DNA of 64,000 bases from Seison nebaliae (taxonomy: Eukaryota > Rotifera > Pararotatoria > Seisonacea > Seisonidae): positions 62,001-126,000 of the forward strand of contig JALJEE010002436.1 in assembly GCA_023231475.1 (NCBI GenBank), in the 5' to 3' direction. The position numbers and the translations under genes are program-made. The notes under the pieces are model-generated. The model saw only the letters and a list, made by a program, of their open reading frames with translations, ran no database searches and was not told the DNA's origin. Each line of letters begins with the position of its first letter. Position 1 is the stretch's first letter. Shown one piece after another: positions 1-12,100 of this stretch.

Positions 1-993
1 TTTGATTGTCGTATGATGCATAATGTCCTTCATTCATCGGATAATTCCTTCCCATATTATTATTACGTCCTTGCATTCCCCCTCCATATGGTGGCATATT
101 TCCACCAAAACTTCTTTCATTATGTCGACCATTCTGACCGGGAGCGGCCATTTTACGGAAACGATTATATGGCATATCTTTCGGAATGGCTTTCTTCACA
201 TCCAAATCGATACTTTTAATTCGATGATGTTTTTCTAAAATAATCTTATCTACTGGATCATAATCGCTATATGTGACAAATCCAAATCCTCGAGGTTTTC
301 TCGTCTCTTTATCCGTCATCAAAACACAATCCAAAATTTCTCCATATTGATTGAAATATTGTCGAAGATCCTCCTCACTGATACCTTCCTTTATTCCTCC
401 AATGAACAATTTCTTCACTGTCATTTGTACTTCAGGTCGACCACTCTCTTCACGTGGCATAGCTCGTTTCGGTTCCACTTCTCTCCCATCGATGATATGT
501 GGACGACTCTTCATCAAAGCATCAACCATCGTTGATCGAGAATATGTGACAAATCCGAATCCTCTAGATCGTTTCGTATGACTATCCTTCATTACAACAC
601 AATCTACCAAACTTCCATATTTCTCGAAATGACTTCTCAATGTATTGTCGTCAGTGCGGAAGTTCAATCCTCCAATGAACACTTTACGAAATTGTTCTGG
701 TTCATCCTGAGAAGAAATCGATTAAAATTAATTTTAAATTTAATACAAACCATCTCTTCCGATTTCCTCAAATCATTACTATTATTATTGTTGTGGTTGG
801 GATTGGCAACGACGACTGGATGGACAACGGGATTGTCGTTCGGCATATTGCTGCCGGAAACATCTAACGAGTTGTTCATATTCGCTTCGTTCTTAACTTC
901 CATATTCGACATATTATTTCGTTCTACTGTTGGTAAGTTTGAATATTCTCCCTCGCCCTGAATATTATTATTAATATTATCTCCTGAAATCAT
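1..993 (-). CDS. hnRNP A/B-type RNA-binding protein with two RRMs (3' end off window)
   Basis: This gene encodes a nuclear RNA-binding protein of the hnRNP A1/A2 (fly Hrb87F/Hrb98DE) family, which acts in pre-mRNA splicing, export and packaging. Exons are 993-751 and 706-1; the 44-base intron 707-750 is in phase 0. The first exon encodes an Asn-rich leader of 81 residues. The second encodes RRM1 (RNP2-like VFIGGL, RNP1 RGFGFVTY) and RRM2 (LFIGGI, again RGFGFVTY). They are joined by a short linker, and RRM1 is followed by the DGREVEPKRAMPRE stretch typical of hnRNP A proteins. After RRM2 a Gly/Asn/Met-rich tail begins and runs off the left edge. The start is the ATG at 993. The RRM order and spacing make the family call firm; the exact paralogue is not resolved. 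Confidence 0.93.
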
Positions 994-1848
994 CTCTTTT
1001 CAACTTATTTGCTGCGTATCTATAAATTCTTCTCCTTCTACGATCTATATATAATATATCTAATATACGATTACTCGATCTCTTCATTATTCAGAAAATA
1101 CACCTATCATCTCTCTCCCCTCTCCCACAATGTATTATTTATGTGCATTCTTCATTACATGTAGGTACACGATGATGCACCCTTCACCAAACAAACATAT
1201 CAACTTCGGTACAGTTGTACGTGGACAAAAAAAAACATTCCATCAATCCAACTTGTACATGCGAAATTTGATTGGGACAGCGGGAAAAAAGAGAAAGAAA
1301 CAATATATTTCATATGTACCTTCAATACTAATGTATGTACATTCACTTTCTACAACGAGATATTCATGCGAGATATTCAAACAAGCCCTCTCATATCTTA
1401 TCTTATTCGACGTACATGTGTTCTACATTCGCTAATTCGATCACATCGACATCTCTCTCAAACACAAATGAAAATAGGCAGACACAATCAGAAATGAGTA
1501 CAAGATATAACTAAAGTAATAGAGGACAAGAAAATGTTATTTAATGTATCGTGATGGATCGTCCAATAAACAACACGAGTATTCATGGATGAATTTCCAT
1601 TTAAAAATATTTGCAGAATGAGAAAATATAATTTTTGCTAAATAATCAAATTCAAATGTCAAGCTTCACATTGTAATTTGCATGTTATTCGAATCAATTC
1701 ATTTTATTCTCTAATAAACGTTTTTTACCTTTCTTTAAGTATAAAAAATAAAAATGAACATTTAAATTTTTGGCTTTTAATCGAAAATTCAAAAATTTTA
1801 AATTTCTCCATACACAACTTTACATAATATTCTAAAATTTTTTACGGT
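994..1848. other. Intergenic region between divergent genes
   Basis: This 855-base stretch separates the divergent hnRNP-type and BCCIP genes and presumably holds both promoters. The one open stretch inside it (1130-1435, +) has no recognisable content. I see no repeat or RNA gene. Confidence 0.5.
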
Positions 1849-3008
1849 ATGGCATCGAAGAAGATTCGCAGTGAATATAATTTGAATGAATTGAATAAAA
1901 TGGCGAATGAAGTTTGAATTGATCGGATCCGTTCTCCTATAGTGGAATTTGCAGGAAGTTCAATGTTCATTTGAAGGATATGATATTACAGCTGACGATC
2001 GTCACGGAGTTCATTTACTTCTCCATCAAGTTATCCATTATTTGAATTGTGATTGAAAAAAAATTAATTTTCAGAATTTTAAATATTTAAAAGATTTCCC
2101 ATTTGAAGCAGTCACTGGATATTTGATAGAGGAAGGAAGTGCTACAGTTCTGAGGAATGAAGCGGCTGTGGGAACGTCAATTAGGTTGACTGCTCCATCC
2201 ACAACCATTTCCACCGATTCCGAAATGAACGGAAATAAAAAGATGGATGACGAAAAAGATGGCGATGATGATGATGAGGAGGAGGAAGAGGACGATACAG
2301 TTTATGCAGTGACTGGTCTCATTCCTTTACAAATTCGAACGAATTCCGTTAAATTTTAATTTTTTTATTAAAAATTTTTAAAATATCTCATTTTTTCAGT
2401 ATCGAGAAAATTTGTCTCCATTCTTTCGAGAATTAGCTGGAAATGATTCGAAGAATAAGAAATTGTTAGAGAAATTAAACGGATATTTGACACCGGAAAC
2501 TTTATTTTTAATTAATTTACGTTTCTTAAATATTCCGATGCATGTCTTTATGCCCCTCATCAATGAATTAGTGTTAGTTCTAAATTGACTAAATAAAAAA
2601 AAAAGATTAATTCTAATCTTAAAAAAAATTTATTTTAGAGAAAGTGAATATGAGAGTGAATATTTGATTTTAATGTATCGAGTATTCAAAGAATCGAATA
2701 AGAAGAAAAATTCAATAATATATATACAAGATGAATATGAATTATTTGAGAAATATTCCGTGCTCCATTTCACCACGAAACCATTCGATAACATTTCATC
2801 GAATGAGAATATGGGAATAAATATTTCGATGAAGAAAACTAACGATCTCAATAGTGACGTGACGAATAAATCAAATAATGAGAATGATACCGATTATTCT
2901 GTTCATTTAACTGTTTGTGTATTTCCTGTGAATCGTTTGAAAGATGTTTTGGACGAAATGTCGAAAATTTTAGAACGTGAAACATTTGATATAAATAAAT
3001 TAAATTAA
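1849..3008 (+). CDS. BCCIP: BCCIP/Bcp1 family protein
   Basis: This is the homologue of human BCCIP and yeast Bcp1. The family is linked to ribosomal protein uL14 chaperoning and large-subunit biogenesis and, in vertebrates, to BRCA2 and p21 binding. Exons are 1849-1911, 1955-2029, 2075-2347, 2400-2572 and 2639-3008, giving 317 residues against 314 in human. Introns are 43, 45, 52 and 66 bases, and all phases agree. Family landmarks are visible: the N-terminal FEGYDITADDRHGVHLLLHQ block, an acidic Asp/Glu run after the first domain, a block ending LRFLNIPMHVFMPLINEL, and the C-terminal VFPVNRLKDVLDEM. The chosen start gives a short basic leader before the conserved block. Its stop lies inside the end of the convergent LysA-like gene, so the two coding regions overlap by 9 bases. 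Confidence 0.9.
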
Positions 3009-4286
3009 TTGAGTTGCCAATAATTCTTTTAAAGTTTCTCTCTTTCGAATTAATTGAATTGAATTATCTTTTTTTATTAACAATTCACTTAAACGAAAAT
3101 GAGAATTGTAATTTGACGACATTGAATATACATATGCTCCACAATTATAAATAGCTAACATGTCATTAATTTTAGCGGAGCCATTCCATTCTTTCCGAAT
3201 CGTATCCGTTTCACATATACATCCAACGATGGAATATCTTTCAAATTCATCAACAGATGATTGACATTCAATATTGTCAATTCGATGATAAGATCCATAA
3301 AACATTGGACGAATAATATGATTGAAACCAGTATTAACTCCAATTAATCGATTATCTTCTTTCACCGTTTGGACGGTAGTGAGAAGAACAGCCGATTCAC
3401 TAATAATCCATTTTCCTGGTTCTATATGAATTTCCAAATGAGGAAAATTCGATAATTTTTTATCTATCAATTTAAATGTCTCCACCATATTCCGATAAAT
3501 CACATCGATTTCATCATTTTCATATGCCACATTAATTCCTCCACCAATATCAATAAATTCGATGGGTCGTTTTTGCATCTTTTCAATTCCATTTTTCCAT
3601 TCCATTACTTGTTGAATGACAGAATTGATGGATTTAGATGCATTAGTCAATTCGGATCCTAAATGGAAATGAATTCCACTCAAATATAAATTATTTGAAT
3701 ATTTTTCGAATAATTTCTCCAATTTTTCAAATTGGTCAAATAATATTCCGAATTTACATTGTCGATAACTCGTATGAATTTTCCTATTCGATGTAATATC
3801 ATCGAATGGGAGTGATGGATTGATTCGAATTCCAAATTTAATTTTTGAATTTTTTGAATTAATTTTATCATATTTTTTCATAATTGATTCCAATAGATTC
3901 ATATCGTCAATTATGAGAATTCCAATATCCATCGAGAAGATTTGTTCAATTTCTTCAAAATTGACACAATTCGGTGTAAATGTAATATTTTGAGAGAGAT
4001 AACCAGATAATTTAGCTATATGACATTCATTCACACTAACGGTATCGATATGATGGATTTGATATGATTTTATTAATTCTAATAATTTTATATTTGAATT
4101 AGCTTTCATGGCATATTTGATGACGAATGGATTTTTAGTGAGATATTGTGATAAAGTTCTTTGTAGAATTTTTATTCGATTCTCGATTATCTCCTCTTTA
4201 TAAACGATGAGAGGTGTCGAATAATTTTTCCCAATTGATCGTAATTGATCAAAAGAGAATTTTGTAGCGATCATCTTTTTGTCCAT
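3000..4286 (-). CDS. lysA: Diaminopimelate decarboxylase-like PLP enzyme (LysA); probable horizontal transfer
   Basis: The gene encodes a 428-residue fold-type III PLP decarboxylase in one open frame with no intron. LysA converts meso-diaminopimelate to lysine, the last step of a pathway animals lack. Visible motifs: PLP lysine K61 in YAMKANSN, KFGI near 178-181, HFHLGS at 206-211, the glycine-rich GGGI at 248-251, EPG at 289-291, the RPMFYGSYHRI block at 326-336, the CETD segment at 358-361 (CESgD in most family members), and GAYVYSMSSNYNS at 383-395. The RP-x-(L/F)Y-x-x-YH and SMSSNYN blocks are LysA-type, not ornithine decarboxylase-type. Length is normal for LysA, so the gene looks intact. 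It overlaps the stop of intron-bearing BCCIP and follows the receptor kinase gene by 176 bases. AT content and codon preference resemble its neighbours. Substrate could be a related diamino acid; the family call is firm, the precise substrate is not. Confidence 0.9.
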   Translation of the reverse strand: MDKKMIATKFSFDQLRSIGKNYSTPLIVYKEEIIENRIKILQRTLSQYLTKNPFVIKYAMKANSNIKLLELIKSYQIHHIDTVSVNECHIAKLSGYLSQNITFTPNCVNFEEIEQIFSMDIGILIIDDMNLLESIMKKYDKINSKNSKIKFGIRINPSLPFDDITSNRKIHTSYRQCKFGILFDQFEKLEKLFEKYSNNLYLSGIHFHLGSELTNASKSINSVIQQVMEWKNGIEKMQKRPIEFIDIGGGINVAYENDEIDVIYRNMVETFKLIDKKLSNFPHLEIHIEPGKWIISESAVLLTTVQTVKEDNRLIGVNTGFNHIIRPMFYGSYHRIDNIECQSSVDEFERYSIVGCICETDTIRKEWNGSAKINDMLAIYNCGAYVYSMSSNYNSHFRLSELLIKKDNSIQLIRKRETLKELLATQLI

Positions 4287-4300
4287 AAGGTCATAAAACT

Positions 4301-4310
4301 TTTATTTATT
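4301..4310 (-). terminator. Candidate polyadenylation signals of the receptor kinase gene
   Basis: Two overlapping minus-strand AATAAA hexamers (TTTATT on the plus strand at 4301-4306 and 4305-4310) lie about 155 bases past the kinase stop. They end only 15 bases before the LysA-like start codon. Confidence 0.5.
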
Positions 4311-4462
4311 TGTTTCGAAAAAGAAGAAGAGAATTATCAAAACATTTTCTTAGAAAAATTGAATTTTATGAATAGAAATTGAAGGAATTATTTTTTGTGT
4401 AAATAAAGAGAATCGGAAAAAAGGAGAAATTGTCGACATGGAAATTTGATGATGAACTTTGT

Positions 4463-7400
4463 TCAAGTCGAATAAATAAACTCAGGATGAGAAGATAAGT
4501 CATTTAAATTTACTCGATTCGGTTTCTTAATTTGACAGAAGAAAAGTGGATGAGGTTCGACTTTTTTTTTCGAAATATTTATCTCCTCGTCCACCAACTG
4601 CCGATGACGTTCACATCGTTCGTCATTATCTTGTTCGATGGCTTCTGGTACATTGACATACATTTGAGAATTCTCTTCACTTATCATGTCATTTAATTCC
4701 AATGAGGAGGATGATGATAATTTTCTCATACGAACTGATTTGAAATCGATATTGTCCTTCGTTCTACGATTCTTTTTCCCTTTCATTATTCCATGTTCAT
4801 TCGAACTACTTAATCGTTTCCTCTGTTTTTTCTCAGATTTTTTATTCTGTTTTGAACTTCGATAATGATGATGACGATGTTGATTATTATGGGATTGTCG
4901 ACGATGATGAGTGTGACTCAAATCTTCGTTCTCATATTGATACATTTCCGTGTTCAATAATAATTGACCTGCAATTTGTTTAATATTTTTGTTGAGTTCT
5001 GCGAATGATGGCCGATGTTCAGCGATCTTATTCCAACAACTTCGCATCAAAATATCACTGTAGAAATTATAAATATTAGGAAACAATTAAATTAATTGAT
5101 GAAATTTTTATTTAAAAAAAAAACCATAATTTTTGTTGAAATTCATCAACGATATTATCGGGAACAGTTAATCGATGACCTTGTCGGATGAATCTGACGA
5201 TATCACTGGGAGTTGTTAAATTCTCGTATGGATTACCACCATAACTCAAAATCTCCCACATCAATACTCCGAATGACCATCTATTTAAATTTTTATTATT
5301 TTATTATTTGAAAATTAATATGAAAATAGAAACACGTCTGATTTGGTTGAGTATTTAGCATATAATATACTTTCAATTGCCATCCATTTCAATGGCATTT
5401 GTCCATCATTCGAACCCATATAATAAGCACTGTTTTTAGCCAGACCAAAATCGGCTATTTTCACATGATTATGAGAATAAACTAAAATGTTCCTCGCCGC
5501 TAAATCTCGATGAATTATCTTCAAATTAATTCAAATATTTAAATAAACTAAATTGAAATAAACTTTTTTCGATGCCAAATATTCCATTCCTTTAGCAATC
5601 TGATGAATGAAATTGAACAATTGGAAAATATTCAAAGTATCATCATCAACAGCATTCTCTAAGATATCGAACGGATTTGTAGATGTCGATGTAAATGTTG
5701 TATCGACATCATCACCATTGCCACTATCTGTTAGAGATGTCGATTGTGAATTTGAAGATTTTATCACAGAGTTCTGACCTTCGTTATAAGTGGCGTAACT
5801 GTTGAATTTTTTACGAAATTGTTTTTCAGAAAAAATTTTATCTTTACGGAAAGAAATTGATTGAGAATTATTCTTGTTCGACGCATTTGATGACAGATCA
5901 TCAACGAGATGATCGAAGAACATATGTTTATCTAATTCGTTTGACTGTGATTCGACGTAATCAGAAAAATCGGTTGATATCGATTTGAAATAAAGAAATA
6001 ATTGATTTCCATATTCATTATATAATTTCATGTCATTATTTCTGGTTAGTGATGATTGTCGAGTATAAAAAACGGATCTCATCGGTTTGTGTCTTTGGAG
6101 ATATTTCTTCAAATCACCATGACGACAATACTCCACGAGAATGAAGAGTGGTTGTTCAATATTTTGAATAAAAGTACAAACGCCAAAAAGTGAGACGATA
6201 TTCTCATGTTTTCCAACATATGCTAAAAGTTGCATCTCTTGAATTAATCCTTTCAATTCTTCCGAATTCACTTCTCCACTTTTCAATTGTTCTGATGTAG
6301 TTCGAATGGAAGTATAATGATCTTTCCCATCTTCATCATTCAACATTTTTACAGCCACATGAAATTTCGATTTTTCTTCATCTTTAAATTTAATATTCGC
6401 TTTCCTCACAATACCGAAAGCACCGTTTCCTAATACTTTTCCCAAATGTATTCGCTCTCGCGGATATTCCCACATCGCTGCAAATTGAATCATTTTCGGA
6501 TATTTATTCAAAATATCAAATTTTGTATCAATTAATTGTTTGATTGATTCTTTCGAATTCTTATGAGAATTATTTTCTTCATTTTCCAATTTCATCTTTT
6601 CATAATTCTTCAAATATCTTTTCTTCAATTCATTCAATTGTTTCTGGAAATTGGCTTCTATAATATTTTGGAGCATTCCATTTTGATATGTTGTCGATTC
6701 TTTTTCATTCGGACATTCACTTCGATGATTTCCTGATTTCACTGCATCTATCGTCGAATGAAGATATGCTGTATTCTAAAAAGAATTTTAAAAATAAAAA
6801 TTGAAAAGTAATTTAAATAATACCTTTTTCATTAATGATGTTAATGAATTGGTGTGATCGATTCCATTTAAATCGAAAGAAAATGAATAATTATTCAAAT
6901 TCTTCTCAATCTCCTCGTCCGTCGGAATGATGAGAGATTCGTTCGATTTCAAATCATTCCGATCCATCATATCCAAATTCGATTTAACTAAATATTTATT
7001 GGTGAAAAATCTTTCCATTGTCGACGAGGAATTGACAGATTTATGTTTCTTCGACGATTCACCGAAACAATTATATCTTTCCAGACAATTCGTTTGTGAG
7101 TAAATGAAAACAAATATTAATAATGGAAATAAAATTACTATGGCCACGATTAATATGATTTTATATTTCAAAAATTTATATGATGCAATTACCGGTTCGA
7201 TCACATTAATCTTCCATTGCAACATACATTGACGATGGTCATTAGTGAAATGATCTGTTCTTACGATATATCGGTAAATTCCTTCGTGTTCTTTCGTCAC
7301 GTTCAGATAAACAGCTTTCAATGATGATCGTCGATTCATTTCGCTCTTCAAATCTTTTGTATCCTAAAACATTCCATAAGATTTTCAGTCGATTAATAAA

Positions 7401-9172
7401 ACGAGGGGAAATGGAGGAAATTTCATTTCAAATTCCACAAATCAAATTTTCATATTAAGACAAATAGAAATGAATCGAAATAAAAAATCATTCAACAAAA
7501 AAAACAAGAGGCGTTCACAAATCACATAAGGAGGTTAGGTTCATCGCGTTTATGGTCAAACGATGGAATCTGTAAATTTCTTACCGTCGCTTCACTTAGA
7601 AATGGATTCTCTAACTGACGTTCCCAAAGATGTTTTATAATAGAAAAAAAGTGAAAAATCATAAATTAAATGAAGTGCATTACAAAAGTAGATAAATTTA
7701 ATGATATATCTTGAATAGAAGACATGTGGTGAAAATTGCTCCATAGCTGGAAAAGTAACTTTCCCATCTTCACTGACACCATTTAAATGAAATGCAAAAA
7801 AAACGAAAATCTTCTAACAACAACAAACCTTAATCTTTTCCCAATTCTTCTTCTTCTCATCAAACATCTCCCATCTCGAATGCACCAAACATGTGCTGTA
7901 ATGGTAAATGGGAACGGTTAACATTCCACCAACTTCTACGTCATATTCAGGAATTGAATCGCAAACAAAACTATTATTTTCATAACGACATGTGGATCCT
8001 TGACAAATGACCGTATCGCAATTATCTAAAAGATTTATAATAGTAATTTAAATATTAATTTGAATTTTAATTCATACCAAACGATAACTAACAAGGTACA
8101 ACGAAAGAAATTGCCAATTCATTTGATTTTCCATAAGAATTCTCATAAATGCATGATAATTTCAAATCGTGTTTCGTGAAATATTGAGTGACTAAAGGTA
8201 TCTTATAAGTGTAATTATTTTCTCGAATCAAAAATGCTTTCTAATACACATAAAATTAATGAAAATATGAAGGAGATGATGGAACTTTTTTAAATAAATG
8301 CAGACGATTAAATTCTTTCCATGAATCGACAACTTCCACTTTTGATTTGTCTCCCACTTTCAAATAAGAATTCTTCACCGTCGAATTTCCCAGACAAACT
8401 AGAAAATGTTGTGTTTGACAATTTATCGTCATATTCTCTTTTGACAGTTCCATGTCGAAGGACAGACTAATCAGTTGTGGTGGTTTCTTTGTGATGTTAG
8501 ATAAGAAATCATAACAATCGTCGGTAGCCGGTGGATTGGCATATAAATCAGATTCATAATCAGGATTATAATCGAATTCATAAGAATTTTTAGACGAAGC
8601 GAACACTTTCTCATCAGCGATATGATAATTTTCTGCATCGCAACAAACTTCAATCTTGAAAATTACAATTAATAAATTTTTCATTAAAAATTTTAATTTA
8701 AAAAGGAAATTCAAAACTTTTCTTCTCTCGTCATTATTGTCATTATAAGTGGCAAAGTGTATAATATTAATATTAAAAAATTTCGATTGATTTCTAAAAT
8801 TTATATCACCAAAACGACATTCATATAATCCCGTTGTTTCTGGTGTGACGATCAGTTGGAGCATTGTATGTTCTTTATTGATCATTTTGAAATTCTTCAA
8901 ATTATTTTCATTTGATGAAATTAATCGATTTCGATGGAACCAATGAGTGTCCATCGTCCTACCTAATCGGTTGACTGCTAAACATTCGATTAATAATTTT
9001 TCCTTTTCAATCGACTGATATTCATGTTCGGGTATTTTCTTATAGAAGACTTTAAATGAAAAGTTAAATTTATTGGAATAAGATGGAATTAACTTTCTCT
9101 TGATTTGATGGATGTGAAGATGAAAATGAGAAATGAGAGCAATATCGGAAATTGTCCATTTGATAAGATCAT
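4463..9172 (-). CDS. PDGFR/VEGFR (Pvr)-like receptor tyrosine kinase
   Basis: This is a 1301-residue single-pass receptor kinase. Exons, 5' to 3': 9172-9094, 9049-8718, 8654-8286, 8240-8093, 8025-7829, 7746-7684, 7614-7585, 7363-6824, 6775-5564, 5518-5334, 5280-5125, 5057-4463; all phases agree. It starts with a signal peptide (about 1-24). The ectodomain has Ig-like segments (TGLYECRF; Cys-then-Trp pairs) and a Cys-rich NCDTVICQGSTC stretch recalling EGF. The membrane span is about 475-494. The kinase starts with WEYPRERI near 688, as in PDGFR/VEGFR, then GNGAFG, VAVKML, an insert of about 150 residues, HRDLAARN, DFGLAK and PLKWMAIES (APE changed). The tail is His/Lys/Ser-rich. The long kinase insert supports class III/V; fly Pvr is the likeliest relative. 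The small exons 7746-7684 and 7614-7585 are the least certain. Confidence 0.85.
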
Positions 9173-12100
9173 TTTATTTAAAACTTTTCCTTTGGATCGG
9201 TAAGTTTTGAAGGAGAATATTTAAATGAAGAATCGAATGAATGATGTGCGTGTGTGTTGGTTGGTCGGTTGGTCGGTCGGTTGGTTGAGGAAGGCGAAAT
9301 AAAAAGAAGCCAGTTCTAATTATGCTCACGTATTCATGAAATAATTTAGTTTTAATTGAGAAGAAATTTGTAGGGATTGGAATAGTTGAACATATTAATG
9401 AATTCCGACTTCAATATGATTTACGTCAACTGATTGTTTAAAGGAAATTCTGATGATATTTCCCCTCAAGTTTTATCAAGAAATTTCTAATGTTATTCAA
9501 TTTTCAAATGATCTGAAGAATTGGAAGTTGGTTGGAGATATCAAGCAGAAATTTTAATTATTCCAAGATGTTTATCGAAAGCAACATTCCTGTGTATGGA
9601 ATGTTATCATTAATCTTACAATTATTATTATGTTAGCGAACTCGAAAAGGTTAATTTCCTAAATTAATGATGAATATTAAACATCATTTCCTTCCAAATC
9701 AAACCGAACGACATACCCTCACTCACTGAGAGAGACATATGCATCGAAAAAGATATGTGATTAAATGTTCGATTGAACGGAAGGATATTTGATTCGGTTA
9801 ATGACATAAGTATCGTTGAAGTGGATGATTTTTCAAAGTACGTTTGATAATTGATGGTAAACAATCGACTTATCATTCTTACATATTATCAATTTACCGT
9901 TTTACGGAGAATCAGTCTGATATATTCATCTATGTACCTTCATCTCAAGTGCTTCCATCGTCCATATACGGTCTCTTTTGACCTTCCTCCACAAGAAGAT
10001 AAAGTACCACTACGATTAGAAGTAATCAGGAGAAATGGTGATGTTTCTTAAACAAATGCATTACCGGAAATGAAAGACAATCAGGACAATTAGAATTGAC
10101 ATAGATCTCATGATGTTTGTCAGATCATCCACATTCTTTGTTTCATAGAACGACCACTTTTATGGTTAATGAATGAGAAGTTATTTGTATGTGATTAGTG
10201 GGAAAATATTGAAAAAAATGAACATTTCAATGACATGCAAAAGAAGAAATGTTTGGTAAACAACATTCTCATTTAAATATGATTCATCGGATAATTAGAA
10301 CATAATGATAAATAATCATAAGGATGGAAAGGAAAATTTTTGTTTAGCTTGAAGTATATTCTCTTTGGAAATGTCCATCAATCAACTTGAATGAAATGGA
10401 GAATATAAGATGATATCTTTGAACGATTAATTTTATTAGGGGAATCGCCAAAGATGATAAGTCGAAAATAGCCGCATTAAATAATGAACATAAGGAAAAT
10501 ATTTTTATTTACAATCTCCAAATAAACAGACGAGTTAATCCATTGTGAACTAATGCACTAATGAAGAACATAATGAGATTGGCGGAAGAAAACGAACTAT
10601 ATCATCCTTTCAATTGCAACTACTCGATGAAAGATGTTTTTTGCGGTTCTAGCGTAACTATGATGAGCTTAAGAATGATTCACTACTATCGGAGAAAAGA
10701 ATAAACAGTAGACAATTGGAGATGGATAGAGTGGAAATGATCAGGAGTTAACTATCTCATTACAATGGAAATATAATTATAAGACGTAGGATTTTATGGT
10801 TTCATTCAAAACTACACGAATAATATATCAAATTACATTTATTTGCCATAAACATTGAATTATTGTCGAGTTGGTGGACGGACGGATGGGTGGAGGAGTA
10901 CATAGAACACAACCGTTCCTACTGGTACATCAACAAATATAATAAGTAAATATTTTCAATCATACCTTCCTAACAATATTGATGTACAACGATGTTCAGT
11001 TAGCGAAAGAATCGAAGAATGACATAGGGACTGACTGGTCGAATTTGCCTTCAGTATCATCATCATCATCATTATCATCATGTCGGAGAATGATTGAAGG
11101 AATAGTGACTGTTCAACTTCCGTTACTCATTATATACATATGTTGCTATGTTGATGCTGGTGAAGATGGAAAAGGAAATTTTAATGATAATTATCAAGTC
11201 CATATACGCACGTATGCGAATACCAATTATATTGTTGAACAAATTTACTGGACTAACCGTTGCGAATGATATCGTAACAATCTTACATATCCTATATACA
11301 TTGAAAGTGGATAGTGAGTCGGCCATCAGTCAGTTACAAGACCGGAACATTATAGAATAATTAAGTTTATCATATTTCTTCTTTGATCATGTAAGCTTTG
11401 AGATGAGATTGATCTTGAATATGAGAAGATTACTGTTGTTGGGAAAAGGTGCCTACGATACAAAATCCGTTTTCTCATTCGATTCGACAAGAAAGATTAT
11501 TTTGATAATGAACAATATCTCGAACATAGGCATTCTTGTGGATGATGTGGAGATTCGATTAATTTCCATTCTGAGAAGGAATTATTAATTATGAAGAAAC
11601 TCGAATAAGTTATGAAGTAAATCCGTTTAGGAAGTTGTTCAATATTGATTGCTCCTCTAAATATCCAACACTTATTGACTTAATCATTTTATTGCGTAGG
11701 ATAATGAAGGAAATCGTTCATGTACATATGCTTCCAGATCGTCCGACTGTTAGTTACTTTTATGTCCAGGCGCATTTCCCAACTATCATCACCATCATCA
11801 TGACTGATGGTAGTATGTCTTCCTGTCTATATGTTTTTTCTCATTGAAACAATGAAACGAAAATGATATGTACGTAATTGGGAGGAGAACGGGAGGGATA
11901 TTACATAAGAAGAACGTTTTCTCATCCTTCTCCTCTTCTATTCCCTCCTAATATATTTGTCTGCTAATGCTCCTTAATCACCATCCATCAGTTTGTCTTA
12001 TCTTCAAGTTATTGGAACAAATCTAAACAACATCACTCTCAAAGCAGTATCAGAGAATGAGACTATTCTACAAATATTATTTCAATCGAACACTAAATAG

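Noticed and set aside
3000-4286. Reading the decarboxylase as an animal ornithine decarboxylase or antizyme inhibitor
   Set aside because: The C-terminal blocks RPMFYGSYH and SMSSNYNS and the CET-D segment are LysA-type; ornithine decarboxylases have a different AYT..ASTFNG-like end.
3000-4286. Bacterial contamination as the source of the LysA-like gene
   Set aside because: It lies inside a continuous stretch with spliced animal genes on both sides, overlaps one of them, has no bacterial neighbours and shares host base composition. Read-level proof is still needed.
10979-11360. Overlapping open frames on both strands
   Set aside because: Low-complexity Ser/TCA repeats and AT-rich sequence give open frames by chance; no domain or splice chain.
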